A stretch of DNA of 64,000 bases from Bipolaris cookei. Lineage: Eukaryota; Ascomycota; Dothideomycetes; Pleosporales; Pleosporaceae. The stretch lies in NCBI GenBank assembly GCA_002286855.1, contig NRSV01000012.1, forward strand, positions 310,001-374,000. The letters run 5' to 3'. A program made the position numbers and the translations under genes. The stretch's first letter is position 1. Every line of letters starts with the position of its first letter. Shown one piece after another: positions 22,395-33,064 of the stretch. Under the pieces are notes generated by a model. It was not told the DNA's origin. It made no database searches and saw nothing but the letters and a program-made list of their open reading frames with translations.

Positions 22395-23322
22395 CAGAGA
22401 GAGGTGAAAACAGTGACATACTTGAGTCCGGATGAATATCAAAAAGCGCCACAATCACTACTTTTAGCCACCTCTTCCCTTGTTGGGCGCCATCGGATAC
22501 CTTCATCCGACGCTCTTCACCGTCTCACCACATCATGTTCACGATGCTCTGCATCATCTCAAATAGATGGCAAGTCTGGTAGTGCTCTAGGACCACTCTT
22601 GCAACAAAGCACTTGCAACTACTTGAATCGGTTAGGCCAGCAGCGGTCTCATTGTCGCAGCCACGGCTCAAGTTCTGATCGAGGGGTCGACAGATCCTAT
22701 CGCACACTAAGTAGCGCCGGCCCGAGCGCCACTGGCAACCAAACCTCAACAAGCCTAACGGGACGGAGCGGTCGTCCATTTCGAGCACCTTGCCATGTGG
22801 TGCTGCCCTGCAATCTAGTTTTTTTTCTTTGCTGGCACAGATGGTGGCGCTTCCAAGACGGGACCCAGACCCTTGGTAACAAGAAAGAAGCGTTTACCGG
22901 CCCTGCCTAGTTGCGGAAGGAAAATTTGGAAAGTGTGAAATGTTGAGTTTCCTGCGCCGGGTGGCCGGAGTTGTCATTAATGTGGAATCGCAAAGCCTCG
23001 TAGGTATTGAGGCTTGTTTGACTAACTGGTGATCTGGGAAAAACCACAAGGCACGAGATACTTCTTCATACACCTAGCAAAAGGCTGAGTCGTTGATGAT
23101 GCAGGTTTGGCGAATCCGGCAAATGTCCCTCATGGTGAAGAAATTGTGAGTGGTCACCACTAGGTACAAGGGTCAGCGGGCTATGGAATTAGTCGGGACG
23201 GGTGACAGTTAGCTAGACGAACGGGCGAGCATTAGGGGGTTTGACCAAGTGCGGACGTTAGGACTTGGTCGAGACAAGACTTTTAGCACTTGGTATGGCC
23301 AGGCCCTGTGCATGTCCCATGG
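22174..23322. other. Intergenic with microsatellite
   Basis: Holds a long GTA repeat and otherwise no supported gene. A 168-codon plus ORF starting at 22404 begins next to the repeat and lacks protein-like composition. Confidence 0.45.
22302..22394. repeat. Trinucleotide microsatellite (GTA/TAG)n
   Basis: A few TGG/TAG units pass into about 24 perfect GTA units (about 22320-22393), ending in GTAGCAGAGAGA. It sits about 130 nt after the stop of the DUF3632-like gene. Repeats of this length are usually highly variable between isolates. Confidence 0.95.
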
Positions 23323-23328
23323 TATAAA
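23323..23328 (+). promoter_or_regulatory. TATA box of HbpS-like gene
   Basis: TATAAA about 210 nt before the ATG at 23536. Just upstream the string acttggt occurs twice (about 23262-23295). Confidence 0.45.
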
Positions 23329-23535
23329 GTAAACAGAGACTGCAGCCTGCATGGCAAGAAAACCGATCATCCGGAACTACGATTGATCTTCGGGAGCATA
23401 TCTGCACATCATTTTTTTAGGGAACCCTCAAGTTACATAGACATCTACTCGTCCCCAGAAACTCAAATTCCCTTTGATCGACAAAAGATCCCACTTCTTG
23501 TACCCTCTATATTTCCAATCTACACACTGCCAACC

Positions 23536-24099
23536 ATGCATTTCATCTCCGCCCTTGTCAGCATCGCCTCTCTGACGGCTCTTGGATCCGCACAACCAGG
23601 CCCAGGCCCAGCACCAGCACCAACAACACCTGTCGCCCAAATGAACAACACCAATGGCATTGGCAGCACGCCTGCCCAGCGCTTCGTCATTTCCGCAGAT
23701 CAAGCCCAGACCGTCATCAAAGCCGCCGTCGCAAACGCCACCGCGCTCCAGATCCCAGAAAACATTGCCATTGTCGACCCAGCCGGCATGCTCGTCGCCT
23801 TCCACCGTATGGACAATGCATACCTCGGCTCCATCGATATCAGCCAGAAAAAGGCTCGCACTGCCGTTCTCTTCAACGGTCTTACCAGCGGAGACCTCTA
23901 CGCTGCCGTTCAGCCTGGCGCCCCGCTTTACAGCGCCGAGAACACCAACGGAGGTCTTGTCGTCTTTGGAGGCGGTCTCCCCATTTACCTCAATGGAAGG
24001 CTGGTTGGCGGTGTTGGTGTTAGCGGTGGAAGTGTAGAGCAGGATCTCAGTGCTGCGTTTGCGGGTGTTGAGGGGCTTGGTGCTTCATCCAAGGCTTAA
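23536..24099 (+). CDS. Secreted HbpS/GlcG-like (DUF336) protein
   Basis: A single exon of 187 residues. The in-frame extension upstream of 23536 lacks a plausible start; the ATG chosen has context caaccATGcat and gives a signal peptide (MHFISALVSIASLTALGSAQ). A Pro/Gly/Ala linker (residues 21-34) follows. The mature domain has the family pattern: ISADQAQTVIKAAVANATAL, NIAIVDPAGMLVAFHRMDNA, SIDISQKKARTAVLFNG, then GGLVVFGGGLPIYLNGRLVGGVGVSG with a closing helix. HbpS/GlcG proteins form small alpha/beta oligomers; HbpS of Streptomyces binds haem. The fungal secreted forms have no settled role. A long CTT microsatellite begins 24 nt after the stop, inside the 3' UTR. Confidence 0.85.
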   Translation: MHFISALVSIASLTALGSAQPGPGPAPAPTTPVAQMNNTNGIGSTPAQRFVISADQAQTVIKAAVANATALQIPENIAIVDPAGMLVAFHRMDNAYLGSIDISQKKARTAVLFNGLTSGDLYAAVQPGAPLYSAENTNGGLVVFGGGLPIYLNGRLVGGVGVSGGSVEQDLSAAFAGVEGLGASSKA

Positions 24100-24123
24100 A
24101 GGGTGAATTGGGATGAAAGTGCT

Positions 24124-24200
24124 TTCTTCTTCTTCTTCTTCTTCTTCTTCTTCTTCTTCTTCTTCTTCTTCTTCTTCTTCTTCTTCTTCTTCTTCTTCTT
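24124..24200. repeat. Trinucleotide microsatellite (TTC)n
   Basis: About 25 perfect TTC units, starting 24 nt after the stop of the HbpS-like gene. On either strand it creates false poly-Ser or poly-Glu ORFs, which I do not count as genes. Confidence 0.97.
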
Positions 24201-25788
24201 GTATTCTTTTGGTGAAGTTGTTTGGGGAGATATCCTGGGTTAGTTTGGAAGTAAAAATTTTGGCAAGGTCGAAGATAGACTTTTTGGACATGATTGTTCT
24301 TGTGTTATACTAGAATAGAAGGGCCGAAAAAGGCCTGGTTGTAATTGATAATACTGAGAATGAGCAGTGTTCATTTTTAGAATGGTGTTCCGATATTTTG
24401 CTTGCTGTGTACTCTTGAGAAATGGACTTGATTCGTATGTTGCAAGCAGGCCTTCTAGTCTCTTCTTCATCACATCTAGAAACTAATTTAAGCTCTTTCG
24501 AATGTCTTCTCACTGATGGCATGAGAATGCTTGCACAAGATTGGCTTTGAGGTCTTTGAAGCCCTAAACATGGTGGTGAAAAAGGAGAAAGAAAGCCCGT
24601 CAACACAGTTGACTCGATGAGGTCGCTATCGTGATGCTGTATCTCGGGAGATGCTGACAATAAGCTAGCGATTCATGTTCTTGACACATGACATGTAGTG
24701 TGCGGCTGTCGCGGGGAAGAACTCGTAGGACATCGGGATACCGATATTATGATAGGCAGGATAGCAGAATCATGAAACTTGACTAGGATTTCTGGTGCTT
24801 GCGACGCCGTGCTGTATCTTCTTCAGAATATAGCATGGCACTTTTGGCGTAGCGGTGATGCGCACGTGTTTGTAAGCCCTACCAAGTAGACTCAGTTAGT
24901 TCACGATCGCGGGAATGCTATCCATATTTTGTAGCCAGTTAAATGCTTGATATGAAAGTGATGCTGTAACATTCAAGTCCAAGGACCTCGGCGGCAGGCG
25001 ATAAAGCTCGCTTATCCTAGTGTACCATTCGCCTCACATTCTGTCGTCTAGCACTCAACCTGGACAAAAATAGGTAAAGTGTACCATAGTCAAAAGCATG
25101 TATAGTGATGTCATGAGCTCCCGGCTATGTATACTCAAGGGCGTTAGTTCGACTAATCATCTGCGCAGAGCAGAAGCTATACGGATGTGGGCGATTCGCA
25201 TGTAAATTCTAATAGCTGCTTGAGATTGGTTCCCAGTCTTCAGTTGGAATAAATATCTTCTAGTGATAACAGAATAAGTGAATCTAGTCAACATACTGTC
25301 CGCTCAAAAAGTAAAGGAGATCATTGCTGCATGATTCAGCAGTCGAGTCGGCATGGAAGTCTCCCTACGTCACAGCAGCAACTAACGAGTTTTCTTGCCA
25401 GCCCGACCCCACTAATCTCTACGGAGTTTCGCTAACTTGGAAGGATTAGTTTGACCTTACAAAGCCTACGTGAAACGTGAGTATGCCAGAGCAACTGTTG
25501 TATCGTTCAATCAATAGGGCTGTCATTAGCGGTGAGGGTCGAGACCTCACCATTCGCTTTGTGTTCTTCATATTCACCGCTTTCAATCCAGGGTTGCCTA
25601 GTCAAAATACCTTATCCAACCATGCTACTCTGATCCTCTGACCATTCCCGTGATCGTTTCTTACCAGTACCGCAAGTTGCAAGTCCAATATTCGAGCGAA
25701 CAACGCACTCACACCTGTGAAACAACCAAAAAAGAAAGCGCGTCGTCGGGACGAGTGGAAAAATGCAGTCAAGAGCAAAGTAGGTCTG
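24201..25788. other. Intergenic, AT-rich
   Basis: No gene seen up to the weak ORF at 25789. A 124-codon minus ORF (25602-25976) overlaps the latter and lacks support. Confidence 0.4.
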
Positions 25789-26114
25789 ATGACCCGGCGA
25801 TTGCCAATCAAAAATGCTATAAAGGCTGCGAAGACAGCTGTTACTGCTGCAAGTGTCGTACTAGCCGAACCAATCGTGTCGTTTCTCCCGCTTAGCCCCT
25901 TCACCGCCATCCTATCGTTACTAGCCACGTCCATTGCGAGCAGCCACTTGAAACACAAGGTCATTGGTGGCGTCATTGCTTTTTTGTATGCAGGTGGGCT
26001 CTATGGGTTTGAAGGACAAGTGCTGGCGCTGTTGAGCTACTTTAGCTTTACTTCTGCCTTCGGTAAGCCTATTTGTATCGGCATCGTCTTACTCGCATCC
26101 TAACAGGAGAGTAG
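25789..26114 (+). CDS. Weak ORF: short hydrophobic protein, possible gene fragment
   Basis: The frame is open from 25654 but the first ATG is at 25789. From it reads MTRRLPIKNAIKAAKTAVTA, then an Ala/Leu/Ser-rich hydrophobic stretch and GGVIAFLYAGGLYGFEGQVL, suggesting two membrane segments. A 44-nt intron (26063-26106, GTAAGC...CTAACAG) would end it as FTSAFGE; without splicing it stops at 26103. The open frame before the ATG encodes a Lys/Arg-rich stretch (KQPKKKARRRDEWKNAVKSK), so an upstream exon may be missing. Either a small real gene or the remnant of one. No family recognised. Confidence 0.3.
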
Positions 26115-26140
26115 ATAAGCTTTCTGGAATACTTCATGCC

Positions 26141-26806
26141 ATGTACAAGGAGTCCGCTTTCACAATTGGATTTTCTCGACCTGAATCAACGCAGTTATTT
26201 CTTTTTGTTCTCTCTGAGCTCCTTGAGCTTCCTTGGGCTATACCAGTTGTCATCCGCACAGTTTGCACCAATGTATCGCTGCTGGCTTCTCAATCATATG
26301 CCACAATTTCGAGCACAAAACCGACACTCGATACATCGAAACCACCCTTGAGATTGCTCATTCAAACACTGAGCAACCTGTACACCATGGATAATTTTGC
26401 GGATGACGATGTGGAGAGCCTGAACTCGAGCCAAGATATCCAAAACAGCATACCTTCAAATATCGCCCCAAGTCTCTCGCCAGAAATTCCGAGCTATGAA
26501 TTTTCGCAAGAAGAGTGGTCAGAGGAGCGAGAGGTGGTCGAAGATACATATGATGATGACCTTTGGAAAGGCGGTTCCTTAAATGATGAAGAAAGGCGCA
26601 CTCAAGCACTATTCGATGAGCTGAATCATCTGATCGATGAATGCGACGGGCTGAATAGTGCTCAGTGGAATGAAGTCATCGAGTTGTTGAACGAAAATGA
26701 GGGTTTCGACGTTGACCGAGGAGAGTGTATAGTCTCAGCGCATTTTGGGGATTGGGCACAGCGGGATGCAGAGATAGAGTTATCAGTTTTATACCCCAAC
26801 AGATGA
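26141..26806 (+). CDS. Weak ORF: acidic hypothetical protein
   Basis: 221 codons from the ATG at 26141. An internal in-frame ATG at 26387 would give 139 residues (MDNFADDDVESLNSSQDIQN onward) and has the better context (acaccATGg). The downstream part is strongly acidic (EEWSEEREVVEDTYDDDLW, DELNHLIDECDG, EVIELLNENEGFDVD) and looks protein-like; the upstream part does not. It may be a separate small gene or the 3' part of the preceding locus. No family recognised. Confidence 0.35.
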   Translation: MYKESAFTIGFSRPESTQLFLFVLSELLELPWAIPVVIRTVCTNVSLLASQSYATISSTKPTLDTSKPPLRLLIQTLSNLYTMDNFADDDVESLNSSQDIQNSIPSNIAPSLSPEIPSYEFSQEEWSEEREVVEDTYDDDLWKGGSLNDEERRTQALFDELNHLIDECDGLNSAQWNEVIELLNENEGFDVDRGECIVSAHFGDWAQRDAEIELSVLYPNR

Positions 26807-27059
26807 ATACATAGTTTGAAAAAGAAAGCAAAAATCAAGACCTTTCTACAATGCAAATAAAATGTTTACTACCTAGGTTGCGGCTGTACAGGCGATAATA
26901 GTATTGTGTACTAGCCACAGTGGCAGTGCGCCAAGGATTTAACCGCTTCTGGACTAGACAGCTCGCTCGCCCACAGGTCCCAACTCCAATATTGCACACA
27001 ATTCGCGACCGACGACAACCCCACGACTAACACACAGGTATCACGCCAACACCGCCAAC

Positions 27060-27902
27060 ATGCGTACCTACGACGATTCCTTCAGCGGTCAAAAGATCTA
27101 CCCGGGCAAGGTGCGTTACAATGCCGCTCCCGTATCCTGCCGTCAGCCGCCGCCAGAGGTCGACATTTCGCCATCGCGCCACAACAAAGCGAACACCTGG
27201 CGGAGGGGGATGATGGGGATACCATAATGGGTCGGGCATTGGCTGATGGCATTTACAGGGCAAGCTTTACATCCGTGGTGACAGCAAGATCTTCCGCTTC
27301 CAGAACGGCAAGAGCGAGTCCCTTTTCCTCCAGCGCAAGAACCCTCGCAAGATTCACTGGACCACTCTCTACCGAAGGGCGCACAAGAAGGGTATCTCTG
27401 AGGTTAGTCGCCTCCCATTTTCATATGCATATTCGATGTTGGGACGTGTATTTGGGAAGGCAGTGAAGGATGACATCAGTCTAAACTACGGAAGATGTAC
27501 AGGGGATAGGGAGCATCACCGGTGTTGATATTGTCGTGTTGTCGTCGCTGTTCCTTTGCAGTCTATGCAATGCCACCGTACGATGACGAACTATGCTAAT
27601 CACCACCATCACAACAGGAAGTCGCCAAGAAGCGTACCCGCCGCACAGTCAAACACCAGCGTGCCATCGTTGGTGCATCTCTCGATGTGATCAAGGAGCG
27701 CCGCAGCCAACGTCCCGAGGCCCGTGCCGCTGCTCGCAGCGCCGCCGTCAAGGAGGGCAAGGAGAAGAAGGCTGCCGCCGAGTCAGCGAAGAAGGCTGAG
27801 AAGGCCAAGAACGCCGCTGCGTCCGCACGAGGCAACGCCGCCAAGGTCAGCAAGCAGGGTGCCAAGGGTGCCGCACCAAAGGTGCAGGCAAGGACTCGTT
27901 AA
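27060..27902 (+). CDS. RPL24: 60S ribosomal protein eL24 (L24)
   Basis: Exons 27060-27110, 27259-27402 and 27618-27902, all joined in phase 0; 159 residues. Introns are 148 and 215 nt, longer than elsewhere in the window, as is common in ribosomal protein genes. Exon 1 reads MRTYDDSFSGQKIYPGK, exon 2 GKLYIRGDSKIFRFQNGKSE and NPRKIHWTTLYRRAHKKG, exon 3 EVAKKRTRRTVKHQRAIVGA and an Ala/Lys-rich tail. The N-terminal eL24 domain binds the large subunit near the subunit interface. In this fungus the usual zinc-binding cysteines of archaeal and metazoan homologues are absent, as in other fungi. No box C/D or H/ACA snoRNA was clear in the introns. Confidence 0.95.
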
Positions 27903-28887
27903 GCTAAAGCGGGGAATTGGTACGGCGTGCATAGTCTGGGTTATGGCTGGTTTTTCGGAATGACTCGGTGTTTCCCTTTACTCTCTGAATCTCTGTTTCC
28001 GATAAACCGCGGAAAAATGGAATGAATGGAAATGGCACTCTTCATGGCTGACCTTTTTGCTTCTGGAATTGGTGTTTACTACCGGACACTGTCCCATCAT
28101 ATTTTGAAGCGTCTGGTGCCGTAGGGCAAATACAATACCATGTCCTTACGGAAAAAAAATGACAAATGCTGCCAACACGAGTCGTGTGAGTATAACTAAA
28201 GAAAGGAGAACAAAAATAGCTTTTGTATATCCCACCAAAGCCTCCACACACTACTGGCATTGTATCTTTTGTGTTGGGCAATTGCGAGGGGACACCTAGA
28301 TCTCAATCGAATTATACAAGCACGTCACTTCTTACTTGATACACTGTTCATATCTCGTTTATGTCTCATTATCATTAACATTCCATACAGCTATATCGTA
28401 ACCTCTTAGCAAGAGAAAAGAAAGAATTAAACCGAGTATCCATCAAAGATGTACAATGCTCATACGGAGGTTGACAAGGTTTAATGCGCCTAGGCCAGCG
28501 AAATACACGAGTATAAAAGACATTACTGTATTAAGTGCCCGCTACTATACCGGGTGATGTGTCTGAACAAAGCGCTTGATGCGAATTAGAAGTCAAGGCA
28601 GTAGGCAGAATTCAACTCTCATTACCGATACCGCGCAATCGTACCAATGGCCTTCGTGTACATCGTGATGTCGGGCAACTTTTGGTTGGATATCGTGTAC
28701 AAGCATGCAACATGTTCCGTCGATATCCAGTACAGCGCACAATTTGCGCATACAAGTCATCCTGCACTGCTATAAGATACCAAAGGTATGATCAATGTCA
28801 ATGCACAGTCCCTAAGGCCCGTGGATAAGACGTATGTCATCTGGTATCCAAACAGCCTACACCATCCCATGCCTCCATCTTGGCATC
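27903..28887. other. Convergent 3' region
   Basis: Between the stop of eL24 (plus) and the stop of the kinase gene (minus). AT-rich; no gene seen. Confidence 0.45.
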
Positions 28888-31800
28888 CTAATCCAAGACC
28901 TCCATCATCGAGGCTTTCTTTTGCTCGCCTTCGACCAGCATACAGCGAGCGCGACAGATATCCTCAACAATATCGACGACCTTGCGAAAGCTGGATGCTG
29001 CTCCGCGCGTCTGAGTGAACCGCGCAAGGCAGAGGTTGGCGCGGCGCCCGTGTTCAAGTACGACGAAGAGTTCAATAACAAAGGATACAGATTTGATCTT
29101 CAAATCTATGCATATATGTTAACATCAGGCCTCGAATAGCAATAAGAAAATGAAAAGTGGTGTTACGTTGCAGTGTCTGCTTCACCCTCAAAACTTAATG
29201 TCAAACCACCAGTTTTGAAGACGCCACCCGCAGAATACAAAGAATGCCTGTGATGGCAGGCTGTACTTACGATTGTTTTTATCAACGCGCGCACTGATGG
29301 AGTTGGACTTGCGATCCAACGCCACATCCTGAATGCCAAAGCGCTGCCAGTCGCGCAGCAGACGAAGAAAGTCCTGTCGGACTTTGCCACGACCGACTTG
29401 CAGGCACAAAGTTTTGCTAGCGGGTTTAATATGCAGGAAGCGCGATAGCCAGTTCGTCTGCATCTCAGGAGGGGCGGTACGAGCTACATCCTTATTGCTA
29501 TCGGGCCCCAGATCGAAGTTCGACGAGATAGAAGAGGAGCTAAAGTTGATCTCTAAAGCAACGTCAGTCGGTGTGAGGACATGAATACCCTTTATTCACT
29601 TACCTCCTAGCTCCATTGGGCTATTTCTTTTGCCATTCTTGGACTTCTTCCCAAACAATGCAAGGAAACCTTTGCGAGCTGTGCTATCACCCTTTGAAGG
29701 TTTAGAGTTGTCATGGCGCATAGGAAATTCGCTCCCGTTGCTTCCATCTGATTGCTTCTGGTTATGCTCTGGATTACCGCGATTCATCAATGGCACATGG
29801 TCCTTTTTAGTGCGATCATCAAGGCCGTGCCATGTCTCAGGGATTTGGAGTAGCCCATTTGATTGCTTCGTAATTTGGTTTTCCTCGTCATCATGATTCT
29901 TATTCTTTTCATCATTGTTTCGCCGAAACCATGAATTATTTTTCCGGATCACAAAGTGTTGCTTTGCAAGCACAGAGACATCATTTTTGGGCCTTGCTGC
30001 AGGCAGATCATGCTGCATATCTTGGTACGGGCGAACTGTCGAGTTGCTATTCGGCGCAGGCAATGGCACAACAGTCATCTCCTTCGTAGCCTTCTTTGAT
30101 TCCAGGCTTGCTCCGCTTTTCTTGCGAATGTTTAGAGGCGCCACACGACTAGGTGATCCATTAACAATGCGAATCGTCTGCTGCTGATTTAGTGCTACAC
30201 GGTGACCCTGATATCTAACAGGATCAGTGAAAACCCGGTGATGAGTAACCGGATTCCCTAACCCATCTCCACTGCCAATCTTCAACTCTTCTGGGATCAC
30301 ATGTAGTGGCCCATGTTCAGGAGACTTGGTGGGAGCCGAAATAATACGCTTACCTCCAATGGCTGGAGGACCCATCAAGCGATCGAGATTCTCTAGGATG
30401 TTGTTGTAACGTTCGGTGCTGTCATCCTCCATAAGCTTTCGAGCGATTTCGGCACGGTCTCTGCGAGTTTTCGCTGAACGAAGGTGTTTGGTGTTTCGGC
30501 TGGTGTAGGTGGAAGAGGTTGCTCTCGGAATAACCATTTAGCAGCTGGGGGAGTGGCAAGTACACTGCCGTCCGAATTCTGCGTGTTTGGGAAATACGTG
30601 GGTGGGATGTCATAATGCGAAGCATTGCTATACGTATATGTGCCTGAATGAACACTTGAACCTACAAATGGTCGATTAAAAGCCTCTTCCATGACCTTGC
30701 CCAGCTCCATGCTGACCTTCCGAACCTCACCCTGAATGTATTTGGTTGGGCTCTCCCGCTTGTATAATTTTAGACGTGGAGTGTTTGTACCAGCAAGAGC
30801 CTTTGATTTGGGGTTCGAACGGATAGTGCTGGTCCTCATGGCCGATCCATAGGATCCAATAGAGGTGTGAGGCCTGTGAGTCATGTAATCGGTACAAGAT
30901 CCAACCTCAGTCTGCCAACTACTACCAGTAGCAGCCGACGATCGGCGATTACGCAGATGCGGGAAGCTCACACCTCGCTTGCCTATACCGCTAGGACGAG
31001 AAAAAACAGGCGGGGTTTTGGGCCATTGGGAGCTCATGAGCGATGACCGTGACATCGAACGCCTCTGGACAGAAAACGCTCGGTAAGACAGGCTACTTCG
31101 ACTTGAAGAACTGCGCGATGTCGGATAAGTACGTTTAGATCTATTTTGCAGAGACTGAATGCGTAATGAGCTGCCAGTTCGATGTCCCAGAGCTGTAATG
31201 GGACGTGGCTTGTTACTGCGGCTGCCACGTCCGCGATGTACAGTAACATGCTGGCTGAGAGGGACATCTCCTGGACTGGTTATTATAGGCTGCCTCGAGG
31301 CTCGGTAAGGATCGTAGCTCGCTTCGGAGGCAGGTGTCTCATAAAGGCTATGCTTTGAGTAGAGATGTTCGTTATTGAGGATCGAGTAGGCGGATTGTGA
31401 GCGTTTGGTACGCTTTACTGGGAGCTCTGCAATCTCCAAGGGTGTAGTTGCATGATGTGTGCTGTGGTGATGATCGCTGTTTGAATGGGCAACAGCATAC
31501 TGCGAGCTTGGCTGGTAATTCTCTAATTGGTCGGCATGATACTTGCAGAGAGCAGCGTAAAAGAATTTTTCCTGGTTCGGTCTGAGATTCTTATCAGTAG
31601 AAAGGTCATACAACAATGTGACAGAGATTGCTTACTCTGGACTAATCAACTTTTGAATCAGGCTCTCTTCCTTCTCGCTATGCCACAACGTACGCAGATA
31701 TCTCAAAATGTCGCGATTAACAGTGGCCCGGTCTAGCGCCGTCCACTCAGTTATGATAGGAGATGGGCCAGTCCAATGAGCGAGGTGAGCATTATCTCCT

Positions 31801-33064
31801 AAAAAGTTCAATTCTTGCTGATACTTGCGCAGGAAAGGATGATTCCAGATTTCTTCAAGTGATATGCGGCACTTGGGGTCGAGCACCAAGATTTTCCTGA
31901 TGAGATCCTGGGCTTCTTTAGAGATATTGTCAGGTATGACATACTTAGCCTGTGCGATATCGCGAAATAGATGCTTCATGTGGCGATCATCGCCCGAGTA
32001 ATTGAAAGGGGGTGCACCGGTAAGCAGAACAAATAGGATGACACCACAGCTCCAGACATCTGCCTTTGCACCATCGTAGGATGTAGTCTTGATGACTTGT
32101 GGGGCGGCATAATGCGGGCTGCCACAAGGCGTGGTGAGCTTCTTTCCGACTGGTTGTAAGGCAGCCATGCCGAAGTCAACCAGCTTGACTGTCATAGTGT
32201 CTCTGTCCAGCAAAATATTCTCAGGCTTGAGATCGCGGTGATGAATGTTGATCCGATGACAGTAAATCAAAGCTGCGATGATCTGGCGGAAGATATGCAC
32301 AGCGTGTATTTCGATCAAACCGCCATGTTCTTGAATGTAGGCGAAAAGCTCACCGCCTTCTACAAACTCCATGATGAGATAGCTGATGCTTGTCAGACAA
32401 TGGCTTTAAAATGAGTGATTATTGAAACTTACAGCTCATCACGGTTCTCCCAAATATCAAACAAGCGGACAATGTTCGGGTGATCCAGCAACTTCATGAT
32501 ACAAATCTCACGTTCCAACCCAAACGGGATCGCCTTGCCGTCATGGCATAGAGTTGGATCCTGCTCGGCACTCTGGATAAGATTGGCCAAGCTCAACGCC
32601 CGGACTTTCTCCGCTGTGGCCTTGGAAATGATTTTTGCAGCACCATATTGACCGGTTCCGGAGTGCCTGACAAGCCGTACGCGTGAGCAGCCGCCTCGAC
32701 CGATAGTTCTACCCAGCTGCCACGGGCCTATCTGTGTCTTGAGACGGCGGTTTGAGCTGGAAGCATTAGTGCTTGCGTTGGAAATTTCCAAACCACGCTT
32801 GGAGTTTGGAGGACGGCCTTCGCGGGCTTGAACGGCTGAGAGACGCTTGTTTTCTGGAGAACCCAGCTCGTTGCGAACTGCAAGTGAAACATTTGTGACT
32901 ACCGGATCTTTTTGAGGGATCTGCTGAGGTACAGAGGCTAGTTTGTCTTCATCGACTTGCTTTTCATCGCGTTGCTGGCTGCGTAAACCCTTGTTTGCGC
33001 GGTTTGTGACGTCTCCAAGGATGCGGCGGCGAGACGGTGGACGCCCATGAAAGACGGAATCCAT
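28888..33064 (-). CDS. Gin4/Hsl1-type (NIM1 family) Ser/Thr kinase with KA1 domain; 1-nt frameshift
   Basis: Five exons: 32433-33064, 31636-32382, 29604-31581, 29271-29552, 28888-29105 (introns 50-54 nt and a last one of 165 nt). Exon 1 holds an N-terminal extension and the glycine loop TIGRGGCSRVRLV; exon 2 the catalytic HRDLKPEN, VDFGMA and CGSPHYAAP. The long third exon is a Ser/Arg-rich linker. The last two exons carry the membrane-binding KA1 domain (NWLSRFLHIKPASK, LLRDWQRFGIQDVALDRK, then SVSFVIELFVVLE). Gin4/Hsl1/Kcc4 kinases sit on septins at the bud neck or septum and inhibit Wee1. The exons sum to 3857 nt, one short of a multiple of three; the frame breaks at about 30456 where QRKLAET must pass to RAEIARKLMED. 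Restoring frame would give about 1285 residues. A miscalled C-run (ACC for ACCC) is as likely as a true mutation. Confidence 0.85.

Noticed and set aside
22195..22506. Poly-Thr minus-strand ORF
   Set aside because: Produced by the GTA microsatellite.
24085..24313. Poly-Glu (minus) and poly-Ser (plus) ORFs
   Set aside because: Produced by the TTC microsatellite, not by coding selection.
27403..27617. Possible snoRNA in intron 2 of eL24
   Set aside because: Sequences resembling a C box (gatgac) occur but no matching D box and terminal stem could be found.
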